Under the pieces are notes generated by a model. It did not search any database. It saw nothing but the letters and a program-made list of their open reading frames with translations, and was not told the DNA's origin. The position numbers were made by a program, and so were the translations under genes. Shown here piece after piece: positions 1 to 7,929 of a DNA stretch of 64,000 nt; the stretch's first letter is position 1; the number at the start of each line of letters is the position of its first letter. The DNA is from an uncultured Nitrosospira sp. (GTDB taxonomy: Bacteria; Nitrospirota; Nitrospiria; Nitrospirales; Nitrospiraceae): positions 62,001 through 126,000 of the forward strand of contig CAADGK010000099.1 in the NCBI GenBank assembly GCA_900696515.1. Reading direction: 5' to 3'.

Positions 1-1062
1 TGCGATCACTCGGATATTCACCTTTGTGGAACGGCCGCTGCCGATCCGTTCGAACTCCCGTTCTTGGAGCACACGCAAGAGTTTCACCTGTGCATCCAAC
101 GGCAATTCACCCACCTCGTCCAGAAAGATGGTTCCGCCATCGGCCAGTTCAAAGCGCCCGATTCGCTTGGCGAGCGCGCCGGTGAAGGCACCCTTCTCGT
201 GGCCGAACAATTCGCTCTCGACAAGATTGGCGGGGATCGCGCCACAATTGACGCGCACGAGCGGTCGCGCGCTGCGGGGGCTGAGGTCATGCACGGCCCG
301 AGCGATCAGCTCCTTGCCGGTCCCAGTCTCGCCCAAGAGTAAGACGGTTGAATCGGTCGGTGCGACTTGTTCGACTTTCTTCAACACAGCCTTCATCGCC
401 TGGCTCTCACCGATGATTTCATCGAAATGATGGTCGAGTTTGATCTCTTCCCGGAGGTACACATTTTCGGCCTGAAGCCGATTGGTGAGTTGCTCGACTT
501 CGGCGAAGAGCTGGGCGTTCTTGATTGCGGTGGCTGCTTGATGGGCAAACGTGGCGAGCCGTTCACATTCCTCATCCGCCAAGGGGCGTCGCCCGAACAT
601 CGCGATGACGCCAAGCACGTCCCCGCGAAAGACGAGGGGGTATCCGGCAAAGGACTGGAGCCCGTTGTCTTTCATCCATTGCTTGTTCGGGAGTCGATCG
701 TCGCCGACTACGTCGTTGGTCTGCATCGGACCGGCCCCTTGGGCGATCTTGCCGATCTTCAGCGACCCCAACGGAATGCGGCGGTATTCCCCATCGAGGG
801 TTGAATAGAGTCCCGCGCTCGCCCTGAGATGTAAACACTGGGTGTGGTCTCTGCAGGCAGAGGCCTTGTAACAGCCGGTACAGAGATCGCCAGGACCGAG
901 CAGCCAGATACGGGCAAAGGCGGCGTCCAGGTCATCGACAAGACCTTGTGTGATGGTGGTAAGGACGACATGGAGGTCTAGACTCGACGCCATTTGCAGC
1001 GCGATGCGATCAAGCGCCTTCTGAGCAGGGGAGGATGGGGTTGACGAGGAAGGACTCTCCAT
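1..1062 (-). CDS. Sigma-54-dependent transcriptional activator with GAF sensor domain (3' end missing)
   Basis: This is an enhancer-binding activator of RNA polymerase sigma-54; 354 codons are visible and the C-terminal part, normally a Fis-type HTH, lies beyond the left edge. A GAF-like domain covers about residues 25-185. The AAA+ domain starts near 215 with Walker A GETGTGKE (244-251), the sigma-54 contact loop GAFTGA (291-296) and Walker B TIFLDE (311-316). The start at 1062 is preceded by GGAG eight bases upstream. The GAF domain has four cysteines (61, 64, 70, 76), which could bind a metal or cofactor; that is inference. The signal and target genes cannot be told from this window. Confidence 0.93.
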   Translation of the reverse strand, partial: MESPSSSTPSSPAQKALDRIALQMASSLDLHVVLTTITQGLVDDLDAAFARIWLLGPGDLCTGCYKASACRDHTQCLHLRASAGLYSTLDGEYRRIPLGSLKIGKIAQGAGPMQTNDVVGDDRLPNKQWMKDNGLQSFAGYPLVFRGDVLGVIAMFGRRPLADEECERLATFAHQAATAIKNAQLFAEVEQLTNRLQAENVYLREEIKLDHHFDEIIGESQAMKAVLKKVEQVAPTDSTVLLLGETGTGKELIARAVHDLSPRSARPLVRVNCGAIPANLVESELFGHEKGAFTGALAKRIGRFELADGGTIFLDEVGELPLDAQVKLLRVLQEREFERIGSGRSTKVNIRVIA

Positions 1063-1206
1063 CTGGTGGTCTCCGATGTGGACGAGGTCCAGCGTGGAGG
1101 ACGATAAGTCCCGGACCGAGGATTGTCAATCTATAGGAGGAGGCTGGTTGCGGGATAGAAATGCGCTGCTGATGAGAGAGGTGGTGCTGAGAACCGGCCT
1201 CTGTTT

Positions 1207-1419
1207 TCACAGGTCTTCTGGTTTAAGACCTGTCACCTTGGCTAGGCGGGCCAACATACGTGGACCAATCTCGTCGCGATCGTAAAACGCAAAGACGACA
1301 TCGGGCTATCCAGTCCGTTGTAGAATTTTATGAGAGCCAGTTGTGCGTTTGATCTGCCAACCGATGCGGAGGAGTCCGGAGAGAACACGAGAAGCGTGAG
1401 TCGACGGCCAACGGCTCAT
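1207..1419 (-). pseudogene. hicA: HicA-family mRNA interferase toxin gene interrupted by an amber codon
   Basis: The 70-codon frame matches the HicA double-stranded-RNA-binding-like toxin over its whole length: a helical start, the GSHK motif with the family's catalytic His at codon 30, then PDVVFAFYDRDEIGPRML and a LAKVTGLKPEDL end. Codon 38 is TAG (1306-1308), where relatives usually have Trp in a G-W-P-D context, so one TGG-to-TAG change explains it. The ATG overlaps the hicB stop codon (ATGA, 1416-1419), the usual antitoxin-first coupling. As written only a 37-residue peptide would be made, so the toxin is probably dead unless the stop is read through or is a sequencing error. Confidence 0.75.
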
Positions 1420-1637
1420 GCCGCAATAAACGAGACGTTCAGCAGCTCCTCAGGTACCGCCTCGTCATGTTCGAGGCGATCGGCCATTGCACGAAGAGCC
1501 AAGGCTTGGACAGCCGCGAGGGCAGCACCTTTCGTTTGCCCATAGGCCATCACGCCGGGCAGTGATGGCACCTCGCCGATCCAGCGGCCATCTTCCTCTT
1601 GTTCTAACTCGATTTTAAATTGAGTAACCTTTGCCAT
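1416..1637 (-). CDS. hicB: HicB-family antitoxin
   Basis: A 73-residue protein with the short partial RNase H-like fold of HicB antitoxins: the strand FKIELEQEEDGRWIGEVPSLPG, then a helix with GQTKGAALAAVQALALRAMADRL. It should bind and neutralise HicA. There is no obvious C-terminal DNA-binding domain, which is common in short HicB proteins. An AGAGGA Shine-Dalgarno sequence precedes the ATG at 1637. The stop codon overlaps the start of hicA. Since the partner gene has a nonsense codon, this antitoxin may be a surviving half of a decaying addiction module. Confidence 0.85.
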   Translation of the reverse strand: MAKVTQFKIELEQEEDGRWIGEVPSLPGVMAYGQTKGAALAAVQALALRAMADRLEHDEAVPEELLNVSFIAA

Positions 1638-1737
1638 GAGTATCCTCTAAGTCGTTCAACTAGTGCTAGGCTAAGCCCCACTCGGCTAAAAATCAAGTAA
1701 CTCTCTGAAGGGGGTTAGGACGCGGCCAGGTGTCCCT

Positions 1738-2181
1738 CTATACTGCCCTAAGACATTGCCGTGCCAGGATATCCAGAGTCTTTTGGTCGGGCTTGCCGTC
1801 GAAGTATTTGAGCAGAGCATTCTTGAAGAGGGTGTTGTCGGTGGCAGCGTTCATGAACAAGGTCATGCAGGATCGGAATTTCAAGTTGTCGGGATAGCCG
1901 AAGATCTCCTCAGCGTTGCGACCCTCCACATTCAGAACAAGCTGTGTGCATTCTTTGAGTCTGGGACCTAAGACAGGGTGTTGCAGGTAGGTCTTGGCCT
2001 CGTTGAGTGAGCCAATGGCGAATTGTTGGGCCATTGCACTGTGTCCAAGACCGGCGATCTGCGGAAAGATAAACCAGATCCAGTGACTGGTCTTTCGTCC
2101 GGCACGCAGTTCAGCGAGGACTGAGTCGTAGGTGGGCGCGTGGGCGGCGAGGAAGCGAGGGAGGTTGTACGTATCGGTCAT
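1738..2181 (-). CDS. DUF1810 family protein
   Basis: A 147-residue protein that matches the DUF1810 family (about 140 residues, function unknown) along its full length. The conserved start is followed by the family hallmark WIWFIFPQIAGLGHS near residue 35, then the stretch LNEAKTYLQHPVLGPRL and the motif FGYPDNLKFRSCMTLF. No signal peptide or membrane segment is visible. It stands alone between the hicBA pair and the ATPase/HEPN operon, on the same strand as both, with about 100 bases on either side. The family is often found in accessory DNA and is transferred between species; no function is claimed. Confidence 0.85.
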   Translation of the reverse strand: MTDTYNLPRFLAAHAPTYDSVLAELRAGRKTSHWIWFIFPQIAGLGHSAMAQQFAIGSLNEAKTYLQHPVLGPRLKECTQLVLNVEGRNAEEIFGYPDNLKFRSCMTLFMNAATDNTLFKNALLKYFDGKPDQKTLDILARQCLRAV

Positions 2182-2300
2182 GGGCTATCTGCGACCAAGT
2201 ATATTCGTTCAAGGACGACATCATACCCGACAATGTTGGATTGCAGAACCTGACACTCTCTGCCTCTCAAGACTCGACACTCTTTACCAGGCTTGGCTGT

Positions 2301-4601
2301 TCACGTTTCCGACTCTAGAAGGAGCAATAGGCTCTTATGTGACGTTGGGAAGGCCTTCTCCATCTTGCTTTGAAGGTCTTCTTTAGTAAGTTTTCCCATC
2401 AAGCATAAATTCATTAAAAGTGTGGCGAGGAGCGGCACTTCCGGAATGGGCCTGACCGTGTTTGAATCCGGGGCAAGAAGTAGGACGTATAAAGGATTGT
2501 CATCGCTGTACTTGTTCTTCTTGTTCTGGTCAACCCAATCCAAGGCATGAAGTAATGAGTCGATCCCAAGATCTTTTTTGCCGGTCAAGAATAATGCGAG
2601 CCCCTTGTTGAGTTCGAATAAAGGGTCATACGATATGGCTAATGCGCTCTCCACATGCTGCAAGCCATCCTCAAATCGTCCCAGAAGTAGCTCGCAGAAG
2701 CCTAAATTGTTTGCTAACACTGGTTCATGCTTATCCTTAAGCAGTACCGAAAAAATCTGGACGCATTCATCAATTTGCCCTTCCCCAAATTTCGCAATCG
2801 CTATTTCGACTTCGGTAGGACCAAAAATGGCTTCGGGAAGTTCAGATTCGACAATTCTCGCAAGGCGATGAAGTTCGTTGTTTGTGGGGAGTATCCACTT
2901 GGAGAAATTTGTAACGCTAAGGACAATGCCACTGCTTGATAGCAGGTCAAGCTTGGTCCGAGTCCATTCTTCAACGGATTCCATGTTGCCAGGCGATTCC
3001 TTCCCCTCCATGCACCGGCATCGAAAGATTTGTCTGCCATCTGGAGATTCCATTTGGAAATCAATATCGATAATGGCGCCTGAAATCTTGTCCTTCTCAA
3101 AATGGGCCATCATTCCAATAAAAATCATTCCTGCAAAGCCCTCCGAAAAATCTGGGAAGGCCTCTCCCCTGCGCAGGGCTTGAAGTGCAGAGAAAGCCTC
3201 ATCAGTTGTACTCATTCGGAGGTAACCATGGGCCCTCAAGGCCTTGGTAATCTCGCTTGCGATAATATCTTGGAGGAAGACACCAAAGGATTTATCTGAC
3301 CATGTCCAACGTTTGTCCTTCTCAACCTCCACAAATGACTTCCAATATCCTGCCGTAAGGGGTGTTCCAATGAGATGCATGTGGTTGTCATCTTCTATTA
3401 TTCCTGCCTTGAATAGGGCCTGATATGCTTGCTTTATTTCCCACGCGACTTCATTGCGCTCCTCTGGTGAAAGAGTTGCATTTTTATTGAGCGTCCTTGC
3501 CAAAGTTTCAATTTGAGTGTTTTCATCGCAAGAAACATTGCGCCTTGATAAAAAGGCCGATCCAAACAAATATTTGTCCTGAAGATTATCAATTGAATTC
3601 ATGACTGTTTCGAAATTTGCCGGAGCGCTGGCTCTGTATTCCCGCAGGACTTCTCTAAATACCTGAGGAAGTAAAGCCATTTTGCTGGCTCTGCCTTCCT
3701 CGACCATTCGATACATATGATGACAATAGAGTTGGACCTCAGAAGGATCACCGCCGCATAGATCATGCAGATCATGCATGGAGTCAGAATCGGGGGCGGT
3801 CTCTTTGGTCTTTTGGGCTTTTAACGGTTTCATGATGAGATCAATCGTATCGCTAAGATGAGCGAATGGCTTTACATCAATTCGATGAAATTGTCTGGGT
3901 ACAGGCGAAAAGACTTCCGAGATAGAAGGGAATATCGCTTCTGTTCCGGCGAGAATTAACGAAAAGGACTGAACGGATTGAAAGATGTTTCTAAGCATCT
4001 GGAGCAATGGGACATTTATGCGAAGGCAGTCCGCTTCATCAATGAGCAAAGTGATGCCCGAATAGCCCCTATCGTGTAATTCCTCTACGCAGGACTGAAA
4101 GTCGTGAATAACTAACGCATCAACACAAGAAAACGTAGAAAGTTCTCCTCGATGACATGCAAAAGCAAAAGGCGTCTGCAAAACGATTTTGTCGACCGAG
4201 GTGGGTTGTTGTCTTGCGTGCATCATTTTAAACAGGTCCGCATAGATAGGCCCCCCCAATCCTCCCCAACAACCAGCCTTTGCCAATGCAAGTATAAGAG
4301 TCGCATAGAAATCATGCCAAAACTCACCTGCGGATCGGGCCTTTTGTTCATTCAAATCAAGCCGCACTGGTGTTAACTTTAAGTCAACGGATATAGCCTC
4401 TGCCTTGTTCAGAAGACTGGTTTTACCAATCCCTCTTTGTCCAATTAGGGCTAGGTGAGGGCTTTGCCCCGATGCCGTCAATCCCAGATAGTATCGAATT
4501 GTCCGGATCTCTCTGCCTCGCCCGGCCAAATGCTCTGGCTTTCGTATTGGCCCACGTGTGTATGGGTTGGGTGGCAAGGGAAAATCCGGAGATGCACTCA
4601 T
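2301..4601 (-). CDS. AAA/STAND-like ATPase with C-terminal TPR-like region, partner of the HEPN-like gene
   Basis: A 766-residue cytoplasmic P-loop ATPase. Walker A is GQRGIGKT (54-61), Walker B LLIDEAD (185-191), followed by a sensor-like LILAGTEAIF near 215, typical of Orc1/AAA_16 or STAND-type ATPases. The middle is helical. About residues 600-740 read as TPR-like repeats (for example NNLGFCELLLGRFEDGLQHVESAL). Its ATG overlaps the stop of the upstream HEPN-like gene by four bases (ATGA), so the two are translationally coupled. The DNA is visibly more AT-rich than the ATP synthase genes, suggesting transfer. ATPase plus HEPN pairing is typical of phage defence or toxin systems; the specific function is inference. 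Confidence 0.8.
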   Translation of the reverse strand: MSASPDFPLPPNPYTRGPIRKPEHLAGRGREIRTIRYYLGLTASGQSPHLALIGQRGIGKTSLLNKAEAISVDLKLTPVRLDLNEQKARSAGEFWHDFYATLILALAKAGCWGGLGGPIYADLFKMMHARQQPTSVDKIVLQTPFAFACHRGELSTFSCVDALVIHDFQSCVEELHDRGYSGITLLIDEADCLRINVPLLQMLRNIFQSVQSFSLILAGTEAIFPSISEVFSPVPRQFHRIDVKPFAHLSDTIDLIMKPLKAQKTKETAPDSDSMHDLHDLCGGDPSEVQLYCHHMYRMVEEGRASKMALLPQVFREVLREYRASAPANFETVMNSIDNLQDKYLFGSAFLSRRNVSCDENTQIETLARTLNKNATLSPEERNEVAWEIKQAYQALFKAGIIEDDNHMHLIGTPLTAGYWKSFVEVEKDKRWTWSDKSFGVFLQDIIASEITKALRAHGYLRMSTTDEAFSALQALRRGEAFPDFSEGFAGMIFIGMMAHFEKDKISGAIIDIDFQMESPDGRQIFRCRCMEGKESPGNMESVEEWTRTKLDLLSSSGIVLSVTNFSKWILPTNNELHRLARIVESELPEAIFGPTEVEIAIAKFGEGQIDECVQIFSVLLKDKHEPVLANNLGFCELLLGRFEDGLQHVESALAISYDPLFELNKGLALFLTGKKDLGIDSLLHALDWVDQNKKNKYSDDNPLYVLLLAPDSNTVRPIPEVPLLATLLMNLCLMGKLTKEDLQSKMEKAFPTSHKSLLLLLESET

Positions 4602-5371
4602 GGCGAAACCCTCTTTAGTTCTTTTATTGCTGTCTCTATCAGCTGACTGGGTTGTTTATTTTCGCAGAGCAGCTGCCGTTTACGGGCCGAACCTAAACCT
4701 TGAGGCAGGGAATTATATTGATGGATGAATTTAATAAGCGACTCAACTGCCTCGCAGTTAAAGCCAGCAAGTTCTTGTGTGCCCCACCAATATTGCAGAA
4801 TTGCGCTCTCATACATGTCATGAATTTCAAGAGGCGATTGCAGGGCGGCGAATCGAGGCACCAAGCCATCCAGCCATGGGATTAGGGCTTTTGACGTATC
4901 GTCTGGGGAAACGCCTGTGTCTGGAGAAGTGACAACGTGCTCTAATTGGTGAGATTGTAACGCAATCGTCATTTGCTTGTGCAGGGTTTCGATGGCTGAG
5001 ATACCAGCTGACGGTACTGGGCGAGCGTGACATATGGCATTACGTGGCCCGAGAATCTTTTTAATGTCTTCTATAATCCATTCCCCTCCAAACAGTTCGA
5101 CAATATCCTTAGAAACTTTCTGGCTAAGCATCGGGACTATTTCACCAAGAGTAAGATAGTAGAGTGGGCCAAGCCGAATGTAGTCAAAATGTGGACGATT
5201 CTCCTCCATTTCTGAGTCCCTAACTTTTTTCAAGAGCGGACCAGGTATGTGTTTTCTCCAAGTTTCTCCATGCCGTTGTGCCATACAATAGCGGATGCAT
5301 TCCCTTGCAGTGACTTCGATCCAAAGAAGAAGCCTATAGGCCCGAACATTTTCTTCTTCAAAAGGAATCAT
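4598..5371 (-). CDS. HEPN-like (possibly Swt1-type) protein coupled to ATPase
   Basis: A 257-residue helical protein with no membrane segment. Residues 110-115 read RNAICH, an R-x4-H motif as in HEPN nucleases, placed in LGPRNAICHARP, which resembles the Swt1-like HEPN subgroup. HEPN proteins with this motif are usually metal-independent RNases; others are inactive adaptors. The ATG at 5371 is preceded by GAGGT at five bases. The gene runs directly into the ATPase gene (ATGA overlap), and both share AT-rich base composition. The HEPN call is from the motif and helical pattern alone, without a profile match, so another helical family is possible. Confidence 0.6.
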   Translation of the reverse strand: MIPFEEENVRAYRLLLWIEVTARECIRYCMAQRHGETWRKHIPGPLLKKVRDSEMEENRPHFDYIRLGPLYYLTLGEIVPMLSQKVSKDIVELFGGEWIIEDIKKILGPRNAICHARPVPSAGISAIETLHKQMTIALQSHQLEHVVTSPDTGVSPDDTSKALIPWLDGLVPRFAALQSPLEIHDMYESAILQYWWGTQELAGFNCEAVESLIKFIHQYNSLPQGLGSARKRQLLCENKQPSQLIETAIKELKRVSP

Positions 5372-5556
5372 GTGACCTCGTATAATCCGACATCTTGGTT
5401 AGGAGAAAAGTTGAGCCTCAAGTCTTGTCTTGTTCATTTCCCATCATCGCCCAGATCTGGCGGCCACGGTGAAGTGAAGGAAATAGCGGTCGAGGGAAGC
5501 CAGGTCACTGCCGTATAGTTTTCCGCCGAACATAGCACGTTCTCGGTGCCCCCTCC
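5372..5556. other. Intergenic stretch upstream of the HEPN/ATPase operon
   Basis: No gene is seen. It should hold the promoter of the minus-strand HEPN/ATPase pair; on that strand a GATTATACG stretch lies just ahead of the Shine-Dalgarno sequence, but no clear -35 element pairs with it. Confidence 0.3.
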
Positions 5557-5797
5557 TTAGCTATCCTGATCCCACGTATCGCATTACTTGATCGACCAGA
5601 AGACGGCTTTCTTAAGCTTCTCCAGCGTCACGTTGTCCGGATTGCGAATGGCTTGCAGTTTCGTGTCGAAATCATAGCGCGGTTGTATCGATCGCTTATC
5701 CGGGACCTTACCGAACGCCCAGGCCACTTCCGTCAGGACGGTCCAATCGGCTTTTGGATCCTGAAGTTTTGCCAGTAGCGGCAGGACCACAGATACA
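5557..5797 (-). pseudogene. Decayed duplicate of the 3' end of the HEAT-repeat gene at 7930-9021
   Basis: About 240 bases align without large gaps to 7930-8170, in the same orientation, at roughly 80-85 percent identity by eye. The protein frame is still open for 68 codons (VVLPLLAKLQDPKADWTVL against VVLPLLAKLQDPKTDWTVL in the parent) and then stops where the parent has CAG (TAA in the copy), so the parent's last eight residues are lost. There is no start codon context or 5' part. The copy is a relic of a segmental duplication; its distance from the parent is about 2,373 bases and the DUF2130 and DUF2283 genes lie between. Confidence 0.85.
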
Positions 5798-5811
5798 TCA
5801 CAGCTGATTGT

Positions 5812-7098
5812 TTACTCAGGGAGCAATTGTTGAATTGGGCTTTTGGCCTCCAATGCTGTGAGTTCGAGCCCCTCTATTTCTTGGAACGATTTTCCGGCAA
5901 TCGCTTGTAGATCCCCATACATGCCAACTGTTGCTTGCATGACGCGCTCGATTTGCTCTTCTCTCTTGGCCCATTGCTTGGTAATGGCTTTCTTCTCTCG
6001 GTCCAAATCCTCCTGCATCGAGGAGAATGCTTCGACGATGGCTTCGACGCGATGGCGGAAGCGTGGGCCGGTCAGGTACTGATAGACCATTTCGGTCTTG
6101 GTCTGTTGGCCATCAAGTGCCTGCCGGGCTGAGGCGAGTTCGATTAGGGAATGGCGGAGCGCAACTGCCAAGGAGAACACCGACTTTGCGTTCGTCACCC
6201 AAATGCCATCAACCAGATCAAACGACTCAACATCTTTGGGAAGAGTCTGACTGACGATAATGGCAATGTCTGCTTTGGCCGTTCGCTGGTCGTCACGGAG
6301 TTTGACCAACCAACCATCGCTCCAATTTTTGGTTCGCTTGGATTCCCATAAGATGGTTCCACAGAGCTGACCGAGAGGACCCATGACCCGCTGGAGGGCA
6401 TCGCCGCCGAATTCGCCTTTCGGAACCGGTTCGATCGCGTCCCGCGGGAACTTTGCTCTGAGTAATGCTTCCAGTTCTAGTTCCTGGACCTCGCCTTGGA
6501 GTTGCTGCGATCCCTGTTCCGCCCTGCGTTTGAGTTCTTCGATCTGGGTCTGCATGGAGGCGATAGTTTGTTCCTTCTCCAGCACCTTGAGCTTCAGGCT
6601 CTCTTCTGCCTCTTTTTTCGCCTGTTCGCGGGTAGCCAGCAATCCATCCTGTACCCGCTTTTCGACTGTGAGTTCCAGCTCGCGTTTGGCATCATCCAAC
6701 TCGCGTTTTTGTCGGATCAGATCGGCCTGGGCCTTCTGAGCCTCGGCGAGTTTAGCGTCTCGTTGATTGAGGACTTCTTGGAGTTCGGCCAGCTCTCGCG
6801 CTTTTTGGTCGATATCCGATTGCAGGGCAAGTTTCGCCTTCTTGGATTCCTCGCTGACAATCTTTGTGCGTTCCGCGACAAGCTTCTTGGCAACCTGATC
6901 GTCGATGGCCTGCTTAGCCTTCGTGACCGCTTCTTCTCGCTCGCGTAGAGACTCTTCTTTCCTGGCAATGTCCGTATCTTTGAGCGCCAACCGCTTCTCA
7001 AAGTCACGACGAGTGGATTCAATTAATGGGGCAGCAAGGGATTCTGTCAGCTTGATCTCGGCTTTGCAGTTTGGGCAGGTGATCGTTGGTTCTGTCAT
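5812..7098 (-). CDS. DUF2130 family protein: zinc-knuckle-like start, long coiled coil, PD-(D/E)XK-like C-terminal domain
   Basis: A 428-residue protein of the DUF2130 family. It starts with a CPNC pair (residues 8-11) typical of a small zinc ribbon half. Residues about 30-205 form a long charged coiled coil rich in Glu, Lys, Arg and Gln. The conserved C-terminal domain begins near 205 and contains GGD (231-233) and WESKRTKNW with E252 and K254, a spacing that fits the D...ExK signature of the PD-(D/E)XK nuclease fold. Nuclease activity is inference; the family is uncharacterised. It sits between two copies of the HEAT gene 3' end and follows the HEPN/ATPase operon in the map. Confidence 0.85.
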   Translation of the reverse strand: MTEPTITCPNCKAEIKLTESLAAPLIESTRRDFEKRLALKDTDIARKEESLREREEAVTKAKQAIDDQVAKKLVAERTKIVSEESKKAKLALQSDIDQKARELAELQEVLNQRDAKLAEAQKAQADLIRQKRELDDAKRELELTVEKRVQDGLLATREQAKKEAEESLKLKVLEKEQTIASMQTQIEELKRRAEQGSQQLQGEVQELELEALLRAKFPRDAIEPVPKGEFGGDALQRVMGPLGQLCGTILWESKRTKNWSDGWLVKLRDDQRTAKADIAIIVSQTLPKDVESFDLVDGIWVTNAKSVFSLAVALRHSLIELASARQALDGQQTKTEMVYQYLTGPRFRHRVEAIVEAFSSMQEDLDREKKAITKQWAKREEQIERVMQATVGMYGDLQAIAGKSFQEIEGLELTALEAKSPIQQLLPE

Positions 7099-7380
7099 GA
7101 AGTCCTGTTCCGGCTAGTAGCTTGGATGGCCACTGTCCTACCCCTCTGGGGAGTAGAAAGCAAGATTACACAAAGAGGGAAGCTCAAGGGGAGTGTCGCT
7201 ACGATAAATTTTCAGTTAGGCCAGTACGGCTGCGAGGGGTCTAAGTCGCTCACAGTTTATCCCGTTCAGTCGGTGAGGCGGTGGGGATGTCCTGCTTGAG
7301 GCCGCCAGTAGGACTTCTTCGGTCCGCTCCACCGGAATGACGGCGAGCTTGTTGCGTCCTTCCATCGGCAGATTATCGGA

Positions 7381-7491
7381 TTAAGCGGCTGCCTTTTTGA
7401 CCTGGACTTCTGTCCGATGGCCGGTTGCGGCCAGGACCCGAATCAGCACATCGGCCGAGACCCCGTGGGTATTCCCATTTGCAATCACCAT
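7381..7491 (-). pseudogene. C-terminal remnant of an XRE/HigA-like antitoxin-type regulator
   Basis: A 36-codon frame ending GVSADVLIRVLAATGHRTEV plus a Lys-Lys-Ala tail resembles the C-terminal end of small XRE-family antitoxin regulators, where a helix is followed by a strand with this wording. The helix-turn-helix part is missing; the upstream bases in the same frame read as noise. No Shine-Dalgarno sequence is evident. It lies just downstream of the DUF2283 gene, in a zone of small decayed genes. The identification is from memory of family endings and is uncertain. Confidence 0.4.
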
Positions 7492-7592
7492 CACCGTGCA
7501 AGATGCTATGGCGTTGAATTGTTGCCGTGTGCTGCACACGACGGGGCTTCCACCGTGGGTGATGTGAAGGAGGAGCGTGGGCCTGACCGCTC

Positions 7593-7790
7593 TTAGGCGG
7601 CAATCTGCTCAAACGAAAAATGAGGAATATCTGCTCGATCTCGGGCATGCTCGATCGTCAGGGCACAGATGTGTCCATCCTGATCGAGATCGAGTTGCGT
7701 GTCCTCATCGAGATCCCTGGTCTCTGCTACTGCTGCTGCTTTGAACTCAATATGGAGGGTATCCGTATCTTGAAAATACTTGATCGTCAT
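7593..7790 (-). CDS. DUF2283 family small protein
   Basis: A 65-residue protein that fits DUF2283 (about 50-70 residues): it begins MTIKYFQDTDTLHIEF, continues with an acidic DLDEDTQLDLDQDG stretch and ends with a short helix (EHARDR). These proteins are often encoded next to DUF4258 proteins, and the pair has been proposed to act as a toxin-antitoxin-like unit (inference). Here the start codon overlaps the stop of a 28-codon frame at 7787-7873 that looks like the tail of such a partner. The protein is soluble with no visible signal. Confidence 0.8.
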   Translation of the reverse strand: MTIKYFQDTDTLHIEFKAAAVAETRDLDEDTQLDLDQDGHICALTIEHARDRADIPHFSFEQIAA

Positions 7791-7873
7791 GATTTTAATC
7801 CCCTGTCAAAAAATGCGTTGTGGACTGTCTCACGATCCGACAGCAACACCACCCGCAATTGACGGTTCCCCAT
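7787..7873 (-). pseudogene. Possible DUF4258-type partner, reduced to its C-terminal strand region
   Basis: A 28-codon frame (start 7873, right after an in-frame TAA) reading RQLRVVLLSDRETVHNAFFD near its end resembles the last strands of DUF4258 proteins. Its stop overlaps the ATG of the DUF2283 gene (TCATGA), as in intact DUF4258-DUF2283 pairs. It is too short to be the whole domain, so I read it as a truncated relic that keeps the coupling. Confidence 0.4.
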
Positions 7874-7929
7874 TTATCTACTATTCCGTCTCAATGGTTT
7901 CCTGCAGCGGTCAATTCTGATTCCCCGTG

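Noticed and set aside
7240..7365. A short minus-strand frame opening MEGRNKLAVIPVERTEE
   Set aside because: It has a fairly natural composition but no family could be recognised and no ribosome-binding site is clear; left as possible relic.
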